A stretch of DNA of 64,000 nt, taken from Cryptomeria japonica (taxonomy: Eukaryota > Streptophyta > Pinopsida > Cupressales > Cupressaceae). The stretch covers positions 568,063,152-568,127,151 of the forward strand of contig NC_081410.1 of NCBI RefSeq assembly GCF_030272615.1, written 5' to 3'. Every line of letters starts with the position of its first letter. The stretch's first letter is position 1. A program made the translations under genes and the position numbers. The notes under the pieces were generated by a model, which worked only from the letters and a program-made list of their open reading frames with translations, had not been told where the DNA came from and did no database searches. Shown one piece after another: positions 54,861 to 64,000 of this stretch.

Positions 54861-55296
54861 AAGACAAATGGGGGTCCTTATATTTTAACTAAGATTGGAT
54901 ACAATGGTAATGGTTAAGTGAACAAGGGATTGGATATAAATTCCCCCCAATAGAGCCTAAGACTAAAAATAAAGATGATATAATGGACCCCCAAATAGAG
55001 TCAATTTTATCTAAACAACTTAGTAACAATTTTGTGGATGCTTCTAATTCAAATAATTCTTCAAAACCTTTTTCTAGTTCATCTACTTAAGACATTGAGG
55101 CATATGAGGCCTTGCCATCTCTTTTCAATATTTCATCCCCTTATGGTCTATGTTTTCACATTTTAACTAAGATTGGATACAATGGTAATGGTTAAGTGAA
55201 CAAGGGATTGGATTTCCTTTAAAAAATCATATAGACGAATCATCATTTGGACTTGCATATAATCCTTCAAATCCCACCAAAGTATCCCGTAGACCA
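54861..55296 (+). pseudogene. E4 G-patch segment, duplicated
   Basis: LTKIGYNGNG, a G-patch core, is encoded twice: in the 54-base identical repeats 54882-54935 and 55160-55213, 278 bases apart. Both copies carry the same TAA after the core. Between them lies an acidic/Ser-rich linker (QLSNNFVDASNSNNSSKPFS). The tail after the second copy (about FPLKNHIDESSFGLAYNPSN) runs to the block boundary at 55296. Confidence 0.7.
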
Positions 55297-56163
55297 TGTC
55301 ATGCCCAAAATTTAGGGCAAGAACGAAATAATTTTTTTTTTAAATAACAACTATATAACATTAAGTTCGCTAACACGAAACACACTAAGCAGTTTTGGTT
55401 TTAACTATATTAAAATGAACTTTTATCTACTACTTAAATACAAAAAAACAATTTAAGATTAACTACGGATTAAAAAGGGACTAGCTTATTGTCGCTGAAT
55501 CTATTTAATTTAAAATTAAATATCAACTTCATAATATTTAGTTCATAACCATTCAAGCTCTTCAAATTTAAAATCAATATTAACTTTATTAATATTCATT
55601 TCACGAATGCCTAAACCTATCTAAGTTAAAAATAAATATTAATTTCATTAATAATCAGTTCATGGACTTCTCAATAAATTTAAATTTAAAATAAATATTG
55701 ACTTCACTAATATTTAAACAAGTCAACTTATTTAAATTTAAAGTCTAATATTAATTCATTATAGTTGGATTTATAGCATTTCAATTCTCTTTGAAAATTA
55801 AAATTAAATAATTCCACCATACCTATATATAAATATAAATAATATTATATAAATATAATATTAATATATTTTAAAACCTAAATGGGTTTACCCATGTAAA
55901 CCCTAACCCTTATTTTAATCTATAAAATAGTCCCTTATTTTTATTTTTTTATTTACTCTTTACTTAATTACCCTAGCCCTAGGGGTTCCATCTTATTTTA
56001 TTTGTGTTGTAGGGAAGGTCGGGCGACGGCCATGGTGAAATCCACTGAGCTTGATTTGGGAAGGCGGTGGCGATTTTAGCAAAGGGGCCGAAGAGGAAAT
56101 GGCGGCCAAAAAGCGGAGAGGCGGAGGAGGCGGCGCCGCCAGTGGGATGACCCACTGTGGGGG

Positions 56164-56293
56164 TCGCGGCCCACACAGTGGCCTTGGCCGCTGTGTGTGT
56201 CACGGCCCGCACAGTGGCTGCGGCCACTAGCGTGGAGCGCGACCCACACAGGGAGCCGTAGGCCCCTGTGGGTTCCGCGGCCCGCACAGAGGC
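56164..56293 (+). repeat. GC-rich ~36-bp tandem repeats
   Basis: Four degenerate units built on CGGCCCRCACAGTGG start near 56164, 56200, 56236 and 56274 (36-38-base spacing). They sit in a GC island (about 56020-56310) surrounded by AT-rich DNA. Confidence 0.75.
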
Positions 56294-57734
56294 CGCGACC
56301 TTTGTGCTGGTTGTAGTACCCCTGCCCTAATCAATTTCTAATCTCGGTTTAATCTTGGTCAGTTTATCTTAATATAATGTTATAGTCAGATGTTTGATTT
56401 AATGCATAGCTGTTGATGTGGTTTTCGCGCTAGTTGTATGCAAGTTGTTTAGTGTTCCTATTTCGTGGTATTATTATCGGGCTAACGCTTTCATTAAGTT
56501 TATATATGTATGCATGTATGACTCTTGGTTGCAGGAGATTTCAGGTACAACGCCGCATGAGTGCGAGGTTCGTCTTTACCTGGATTTGCAGGTTTGAGTG
56601 TACCTCTTTAATCCTTAGAGTTGGATTAGGTGGTCGTAAGACCCTAGTTGACCATAGTCGTGCTCAAGTTAACATTGTCAGTCATCGTCGGTATTCCCTT
56701 TTGGTTGGGTTTGTGAGTCGTCTATCTGATCAACTTTCTTGGTTTGCGTGCTTGGTGTGTATGGTTAAATTGGCTAGTTAGTCCTTAGTAATTAATTTGA
56801 TTATATATGTGTTTGTGCATTGAAGATTAATAGACTAAATTAATCAGGATTTCGTTATGCGATTATCGTTAATTTGAATTGCTTGATTTAAATTGGGAGC
56901 AAGTTCAATTAAATGGTTAATTTTAATATTAAATGCATTTTGTATATGCTGTTGAAAAAAAAAGATTTGAATTTAATTGCAATAGAATTAATTTAATCTT
57001 TTGGCGTTTTTTGAAATAGAAAGGTCAAATTTCAGTTGAGTGAGAAAATCAATTTTAAATGGGAAAAACAATTCAATTTATTGATATAGTTAGAAAAGAA
57101 TTATTTTTGAGAATTATTTTAAATAAAAATTTTAATTCCAAAAATGAAATTTTGGTCAACTCTTCCTTATAACCTAGACTTTTGGAAAATTTTGGAGGAT
57201 GGATTTTTTTGGAAAAATGGTTTTGTTGGAAAAATATTTTGGATGTAATTTGGGGGTTTTGGATGGGGAAGGATTCCTGGAGCTGCAGATTGGGGCTCTC
57301 CATCAGATCCCTTCCAGGAATGCTTATTGAGGTAGGATCTGCTTATCAATTTAGTTATTATTTAAAAAAAAAAAATGGATTTGAATGTTCTTGAAATTTT
57401 GGTTTCAGATTCTCCATTGGCTACTTAAGATTCAAGATTGTAGTGAAATTAGTCAAGTTTGGCTGATTGCTTGTATTTTAGTATAAACAATGATTTCCTA
57501 TTTGCCAAAATTGGTGATTTTGGAGGGTTATTTAATAAACTCCTCTAAATTTTAGAAACCTTATCATTCTGGAAATAATAATAATTTTAAGTCTCATTAT
57601 GAGACTGTTCTAAAAAAAAGGGGGGGGCGGGTTTTGCTGTTTTGAAAGAAGTTTATAAAAAAAAAAACCCCATTTCTATAATTTAAGGAAATCGATATTT
57701 TTTTCTTGGTAAATCGAAATTATAAAAAAAATAA

Positions 57735-57958
57735 AAAAATGTGTGTTTGGGGTTGGAGGGCGAGGAGCGGAGCTCCACCCGCCTCCTCCTCCCCTCCCCC
57801 GCGCATTGTTGCAGCTCGCGGTGGCCGCAGGGGCCGCAAGGCGCCGCGGAACCTGCGTACACCACAGTGGCGCTGCCCGCATGGGTTTCCCTGCGGCTGG
57901 GGTTTGGTTCGCCCAACCCCCGCGTTGGGAGGTGGGCTCGGCCTTCGCCGCCCCCTTT
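57735..57958 (+). other. second GC-rich island
   Basis: Very GC-rich between AT tracts, with short frames on both strands and a CACAGTGGCGCTGCCCGCA phrase that recalls the repeats at 56164-56293. No gene recognised. Confidence 0.55.
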
Positions 57959-60654
57959 TAAATATTGTTTTTTGTTAAGTTTTAAAAAAAATAATTTTTT
58001 TTTATGTATTTTTTTATTCAAAAATAAAAAAAATATAATATTTTAATATTATTTAATGTTAAGTTTTTAATTAGGTTTTTAATTATGATTAATGTGGCAT
58101 AATTATAATTAATGATAAATTTGATATTAATTAATTGTATAATGGAATATATACGTTAATTGATATTCAATTTCATTTTATGATTAACGCACTTTTTCTA
58201 ATTAAATTCTAGAATTGTTAATTTCGCAATTGATTATTAATTGGTTATATTTTGATTAATCTTGGATTAATAAATATATACCTTACTTAATAGCTAATTT
58301 GAGTATTTGGCTAATTGAGGAAGTATTGTTTAAAAAAAAATAGAATATTAAGTTATTGGAAAATTGTTGAAATATGATATATTTACTAATTGATTATGTT
58401 AAATAATATTCGAGAACATATCATTTGAGTAATTGAGAAGTAAGTGAAATATTTTATCATTGGATATTTTGATCATTTAAACGACGTGCTTTTGGAAATT
58501 TAATTAAGTATCATTTGGGAAAATTGTTTAGTTACTGATATTCTCATTTAGTAAAATGAATGGTTAATTTATATTTTTCCTCTGTTTGAGAAATAGACAA
58601 TGGTACTATTGCAAATTGTGATATTGTATTCACCTTGCAATGATGATTTCCTGCTAGTGTATTTTTGGAAACATAGATCATGTAGAAAACTTGATCTACT
58701 TTTAATGTTTAGATCAATTCGGAAAAGATTGTATCTGCTGAATATTACCTATGCGAGTTTAATTTCTATATTCGCTTTTGCTTATGTAATGGCAAGTCGT
58801 GCTTTGTTTGATAGGACCTTGTCGTATGGATTGACTTGGGGTACCTATTTCAGTCCTCAGTTCCGAGTTGACTGTTGTTTTGTGGTGGTGTCGTATTTGG
58901 TCATATCCTCTATGTGGGTGTCGAATGATGATTTGCGGTTGACCTTAGTCAGTCAAGTCTCTAGTTAGAGTACCGTCTGTCAGTGCACCTCGTATGAAGT
59001 CATGATTGACCAAATGGTGGATTTCTCCATTTTGAACTCCGTTTGTCTGACCATGTCTATTCCTTGGTTTTTGAGTTCGTCTGAGTATAGTCTAGTGTCG
59101 TATGGGAAAGTGGCTTTCGATTGGGGGCCGCGCCCAAAGTGGCTGCTGGGTAACCCATCGAAAGTGAGTCTAATAAGTGATAACCTAACAGTAGATTAGA
59201 ATGTAATCTCTAAGTAAGATAAATGTGCCTCACACATGGGACGAGTGCTAACATAGACCCGACATGCTGTGAGAAGGCCTGAAATGGCAATCCATCATCC
59301 TTGTCTTCACGAGAGGATGTGTGGGTCCACATGAGGCTTGGATGGGCCGGAGGCTCGGATTAGGTTGCCAGGGTAACCCAATGTATGGGGTCGAGACCTA
59401 TGAAGACTTGCCATGGTAACTATACCAGGTTGTGTGATGACACTTGTCCCTACGTTCGCTAGTATGTTGTTGTTTTGTCCTGTTAGGAGTACCTTTGTGG
59501 GTCGTCCTTTTGTCTATGCCCTTGTAAGTACTTGGTTTCATGTTAGACCTTGGGTGGTGATGACTCAGTCTTGGGGATGCTCTCCTGGACATTTGTATTA
59601 GCTTTGATTATGTTCAGCTGGATCCTTTTCTTTTCAAGGATCGTTTATGTATTAATTGACCGATGTGGTCGTTTGTATATTGTTTATGTTTCGCCTTGAT
59701 GGCAGGATTGTAATGGTGTAACCTCATGTATTCTTAACTTTATTAATTATCAGAGGGGTCTTGCAGTTGAGCAGACCCGGAGATGTAGCCCTTTAGGGGT
59801 GAACTCCAAGATCATTATGGTGTTATGTGATGTTATTTGCTTATGTTTCCCTTATTCAACTTTATCATGTATGAATAGCTTATGTTAGAATGTATAAGTG
59901 GATAAGATGGAATTAACTTTAAATGCTTATATGCAGTCCTTTCTTGAATGCCATTTTGATCGAATGCATAAGTGGTTTTGATGAGATTTATTGTAGATGC
60001 ATGTATGCAATCATCTTTTAAAACGCAATAAATTGGAATATGAAAGAATATAACTTAGAGCAATGGAATATATTCAGTTGTTGTTAAGGAGATTAGGTAT
60101 GCTTGGAAAGATCTCATATGTTTATGATGAAATTCTAGTGTGTTAGAATATTAGATGTATGGCTTGTATTTTAATGAAAAGCTTGAATGAAGATTATGAA
60201 TAGATCTTAGTGGATGAATCTTTGCTTGTGATTTATATTTCCATCTTCTGAAAGAAATTATCCTGATTAAGAATTATCTCGTTATTAAGATAATCAACTT
60301 ATTGGATTAATTGTGTGAGTTAAGTGAATTGTGAAATTTAAGTAATCTCGTTGGGAAACTCTTTAGGTGTTAGTTGATGTCTTCCGCTTTGTAATCCGAA
60401 TCTTTGATATCTTGTTGTATCTTAATGTGGTGTAACTTAAAAATAAAATAAAAAAATTATTGCACTCTATTCTTGTGTTTTGGCTTATCCCTTCGGGGTT
60501 TCCTGGCGGGGCATTACACTGGTCATGGCTAGCACAGGGACTGCGTGCCCTGCGCAGCCCTCCCTTTTCCCTTTGCTAAAAATAATTTTTGTTTTTGTTT
60601 TATTTAAACAAAATAAAATTTGTTAAATGTTTTTTTTTTCTTTTATTTAAAAAA

Positions 60655-60672
60655 TATAATTATATATATAAT

Positions 60673-60704
<32 letters not shown>
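60655..60704. repeat. (TA)n(CA)n compound microsatellite
   Basis: Alternating TA to about 60686, then nine or so CA units to about 60704. Confidence 0.9.
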
Positions 60705-61363
60705 TAAATATAATAATATAAATAAAAATTAAAAAAATAAAAATAAAAATAATATATATATATATCATTTTTATATACATGCAGACATAAATACCTTATT
60801 TGTATTTTGGTGACCATTATTCTGATTTTAGATAGAGAGATATAATTGGTTTAATACTTTCCTAGATCTTTCACAGCAAGGGTATATTTTTTTTTGCTTT
60901 TAAAACCAAAATACTTTATTGCTAAAACATAGATGAACTATATTAACCTTAAATTTATCTGCTACATACAGTAACTGACTGAATTAAATTAATTTTATAC
61001 AGCAAATTTAACAAGTTAAAATTTTACATTTACTAGATGAAATTTCTATTTAGATACTAACCTTCTGAAATAGATGAAAGAATAATTTCCAGAAACTTTA
61101 TTGTACTATATAGCTTTTACAGAAAACAGAAATATATAAATTATTTTCAATCTACAATATGCATGCAAATCTAATCTATGCCTTTCCTGTTTTATTTTAT
61201 TTTAAATGCTTAAAAATGGAATAAATTTCCTACAGATCAATTTTTTTATAAACACATCAGATATTCATTTTTATTTTTTTTTGACTTTGGAAAATACTAA
61301 TTTAGGAATACTCATTTCTTCCTACCATAAATAAATTACTGATTTTGCAATTATTACGGCAAC

Positions 61364-61366
<3 letters not shown>

Positions 61367-61417
<51 letters not shown>
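61367..61417. repeat. (AT)25 microsatellite
   Basis: An uninterrupted alternating AT run of about 51 bases; self-complementary, so it can extrude as a hairpin. Confidence 0.92.
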
Positions 61418-61421
<4 letters not shown>

Positions 61422-61800
61422 CTATCAACAACTTCAACTCATATTTTCTGCAGTTAAAATGAAGACAAAATCGCAAATAAAAAGGGAAACACAGAATTAA
61501 ATAAAAATGATTTTTATATTTCAGTGACTATTGCATGCAATTCAAAAGTATTTCTTTTCAAATAGAAAGATGAATATATCTAGCTTTTTACAATCCAAAA
61601 GGTATTCTACAAAATTTACAAGATGTTTCTTTATCTAAATAACAATAACTAAATCTCATATCTTTATTTCTAATTTACAATTAGCCTCTCATTTCAACGA
61701 ATGAGGGTATATTTCTCCTTTTAAAACTAATAATTACAACTACAAATAAATTTATGCAACAACAACTCCTGCAACTTTGCACTTGACCTATTCTTTTCTC

Positions 61801-63734
61801 CCGACAATCCTGCATATTAAATTACAACTATGACCATGGAGTGCTCACCTCCCAGCCTAGGCTAATTGGTAGCCACCCCCGAGCTCGGAGAACCAAACCC
61901 TAGACGGGAAACAAACATGCAACACATAGAAGACAGAATACACACAGATTTCAAACACACTCCCATCCCGGCTACACTGCACCACACTTTGGTGATGACC
62001 TTTTTAAGGGTGGTAGTGGACCAATACCCTGAGGAGAACTGCAAGTATGGAAAACATGTAGCCACCTCATGGCACAACAAATACATCAAGAATTTCAACC
62101 CCTTATTCCTTATGCCCCCCAAGGCATTCTAGCCTTATATCCCTCCTTATGACCCCCATTGCACAAACAGGCCATGCAGCAAGGGTCACACAAAAATCCC
62201 TTGTGATCGCTCTCATAACGAGAGTCTCTCACTCGAGGGTTGTCACTGCTACCACCCACAAGATCCTCCTCTCTCCCAAGAGTAAGAGGTCTTGAAAACT
62301 CCCAAAAAAAACACATACAAAACATAATTCAAAATACCAAATGAAATTCCGAAAAAAAAACATACAAGGAAACAGATTTCTTACACCAACATACTTTCAA
62401 ACACATGCAAAAAGAAGTCATTTTAAGAAGAATGTAACCAACCTTAATCTCCCCAAAGGTAGGTTAGTATTGTTGAGGAAGAGCTGCCCAATTCCATGGA
62501 TCTTCTCCTTCTACCCTTAGCCAAATTTTATTATTCCAAATCTATTCTATTCTTTTCAAAATTTCTCTTGTCTCCAAAAATGGAGAGTGGGTGATTACCC
62601 TCCAATTTTCAAATTCTTGCTTAAGAAGCTCCTTGTAAGAGTTCTCACAAGTTTCTAAAAACTAAAGAGGAAGGTAAGATAGAATGGGAAAGGGAACTCT
62701 CATTCGAAAAGGAAAGTTTACAACTAAGTTCAATTTTCTAATTTCAATTTTCGCACAACTCAGAAAAGTCAAATTTTAGGGTGTCTAAAAGGTCACTTAG
62801 GAGTAGAAACTTGCCTAAAATTACCCCTAACCCTTATGTATACCTTATGGGCTTTAGGAAACCCTATTAAACTACCCCTAGGTGTTCATTTAACCCATTT
62901 TAAACCCCTCTGAAGTTTATTTTCGGGTCAAACCTATGTTGACCACCCCAAAGATTCTTTACCCAAGGTATTTATGACACCACGTTACATTAATTGAAAA
63001 AAAACTATAGTTGAACACTTTCCCACCAAGAGGCAAAAATAAAAATTTAAACTTAAATCCACACATGTGTCAAGTGACACAAAGAAAACACTTTTACAAC
63101 TTAATACATGAAATCGTCTCTTGTGGATTTTACACAAATCAATTAAATAACACTTAACACACATGCAACATATACTGTTACAAATAAAATACAACACAAA
63201 CGGGGTGTTGTCTCTCCAAATAGACAACCCCTGGCTTACGAACATACATAGGTCTAGGTTTGGTTCTCTGTAATATTTCCATGGTCACATGGATAACTTC
63301 CTGCGCATCTCAATTTACACATTAGTACTTTCAAATATCCACATATAATATAATTCAAAGGAATAATAATACACATCATCACTTGCATACAATTTACATC
63401 TGAACAAATTGAATACATCTTTTATCCAAGCAATTTCACATAAGCAATTCATCCCAATTCTCATAAACTTAAGCATACATCATAATTCTATTATCATAGT
63501 AAAGTCCTGCAAATTCAATAACGACATTTATCACCGCAATTTCATCTTATCTAACAATCATGTAGTGTTCTATCTCATAAAGCATATAAATAAATCATCA
63601 ATATATAGCAATGTTATCCAAATCCTGAAATCATATAAGTTCTAAATTCCAAAATGCATCAAAATAAAGTATCCATAATAGTCTCAATATAAAAGTCACT
63701 GAAATGTCAGACTGAGTCGAGGTGAGGCCTCACG
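61801..63734. other. right part of the unassigned block
   Basis: Mixed composition with frames of 70-88 codons on both strands at 61862-62325, none with a recognised domain. AACCAAACCC / GGGTTTGGTT phrases occur at 61890 and, in the other orientation, at 57900, hinting at an inverted relation between parts of the block. From 62340 onward only AT-rich non-coding sequence is seen. Confidence 0.4.
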
Positions 63735-64000
63735 GACCATCTCTCAATGTGAATGTTATATTTTCTTCTCACTCTCTTCCTCTAGTTAATATCCATTTGA
63801 TTGATGAACCTTTATCTTCTATTTAATCTAATTCTCAATCATTTGGTAGTGATGAATTTGACATGTTAGATGAAGCCCTTTATGATTTCATCACATTTAA
63901 ATTATCCTCTGCATCTCTCCAAACTCATCCCACTCATAAGGAAATGGTGATGGTTGGAAATCCTCTTTATGAAGCTTTACAAGAGATTTCTAGGATTGAC
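63735..64000 (+). pseudogene. E4 interior: linker toward RT, cut by the window edge
   Basis: The plus-strand frame reads PSLNVNVIFSSHSLPLVNIH, an acidic DEFDMLDEALYDFITF segment, a MVMVGNPLYEALQEISRID end and one TAA near 63822. The style matches the E4 phrases at 45093 (VDNPLHEALDNFSS). RT would be expected to the right. Confidence 0.6.

Larger units (their letters stand above)
55297..60519 (+). repeat. LTR-like segment within the unassigned block
   Basis: It starts TGTCATGCCC and ends CGGGGCATTACA, near-inverted ends as in many gypsy LTRs. At 5.2 kb it is very long for an LTR and may itself hold an insertion. It includes AT-rich tracts, two GC-rich islands and, at 58600-59800, a G/T-rich part with several short frames that I take as non-coding. 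The flanks GACCA and CTGGT do not form a duplication. Confidence 0.35.
60520..61800. other. AT-rich stretch without a gene
   Basis: A short GC-rich start (CTGCGTGCCCTGCGCAG, about 60541) is followed by more than 1 kb of AT-rich DNA with microsatellites. No credible frame or RNA gene seen. Confidence 0.55.
55297..63734. mobile_element. unassigned insert block in E4
   Basis: E4 coding sense stops at 55296 and resumes about 63735. GACCA precedes the block (55292-55296) and also follows it (63735-63739), a possible 5-bp duplication. The left edge TGTCATGCCC is LTR-like, but the right edge (GGCCTCACG) does not end in CA and no second LTR was found. The right boundary and the single-insert view are therefore uncertain. 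No gag-pol domain was recognised inside. Confidence 0.4.
12519..64000 (+). mobile_element. E4: Tat-like Ty3/gypsy retrotransposon, host of three inserts, runs off the right edge
   Basis: E4 has a 5' LTR (12519-14217), a PBS-like site and an interior that can be followed in four pieces: 14218-15211, 45020-45640, 54259-55296 and 63735-64000. At the two well-defined inserts (E5 and E8), coding sense continues across the junction once the insert and one duplicate copy are removed. Domains seen are an acidic repeat region, a gypsy protease, duplicated G-patch segments and a linker. RT and beyond are past the window. I could not find a normal gag domain in the ~1.6 kb before protease, so it may be gag-less. 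Confidence 0.75.

Noticed and set aside
55979-56287. 102-codon minus-strand frame, Ala/Thr-rich
   Set aside because: It lies in a GC-rich tandem repeat, where open frames arise by composition; no domain, and an LTR-like context.
57676-58046. overlapping 60-110-codon frames on both strands
   Set aside because: All lie in the GC island 57735-57958 and are open in several frames at once, a composition effect.
58600-58968. 122-codon plus-strand frame with hydrophobic segments
   Set aside because: It lies in a T/G-rich LTR-like segment and lacks conserved motifs; hydrophobicity follows from T-rich codons.
60519-60524. target duplication for 55297-60519 as a simple solo LTR
   Set aside because: Flanks GACCA and CTGGT do not match, so a plain solo LTR is not supported.
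61862-62325. frames of 71-88 codons on both strands
   Set aside because: No domain, no consistent strand, no neighbouring gene signals; kept only as part of the unassigned block.

Overview
The window looks like nuclear DNA of a seed plant with a large, repeat-filled genome. A gymnosperm such as a conifer is my best guess, from the mix of old Sirevirus-like copia and Tat-like gypsy elements and the depth of nesting, but the sequence does not prove the lineage. I see no ordinary host gene, tRNA, rRNA or CRISPR array. Nearly all of the coding signal is decayed LTR-retrotransposon gag/pol.

Layout. 1-4069: a minus-strand Sirevirus-like copia (E1) entering from the left, sitting in the 3' end of a plus-strand copia (E2, LTR 4284-~5722). 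~5723-12518: a decayed plus-strand gypsy (E3: gag, protease, an RNase H placed before RT, then RT), holding a minus-strand solo LTR at 6493-8043 (TSD GGTCC). At 12519 E3 is cut by a second plus-strand gypsy (E4, LTR 12519-14217), whose interior runs off the right edge in pieces: 14218-15211, 45020-45640, 54259-55296 and 63735-64000.

The E4 pieces are separated by three inserts. (1) E5, 15212-45019, minus strand, TSD TAAAT: a pol-less copia with gag and an extra 3' ORF. E5 contains E6, 18965-42907, plus strand, TSD GAAAC: an ordinary short-LTR copia. E6's 5' LTR is split by E7, 19065-37132, minus strand, TSD GTAGG: a Tat/Ogre-type gypsy with two RNase H domains. E7's 5' LTR holds a 717-bp hAT-like MITE (TSD ATACTATA). 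(2) E8, 45641-54258, plus strand, TSD TTAAT: a second pol-less copia with the same kind of extra ORF, its gag cut by a solo LTR at 47937-49521 (TSD ATATA). (3) 55297-63734: an unassigned block with LTR-like ends at 55297 and 60519 and GC-rich islands.

Most notable: E7 carries, antisense to its own gag-pol and between integrase and 3' LTR, a ~700-codon ORF resembling the plant mobile domain (PMD) family. It also has AGCGC-type repeats in opposite orientation at the two ends of its interior. E5 and E8, with different LTRs and inserted separately, both lack pol and both keep a related unknown 3' ORF. LTR-pair divergence by eye (E5 >10%, E6 ~4%, E7 ~3%) agrees with the nesting order. All domain calls are by eye; no database search was run.
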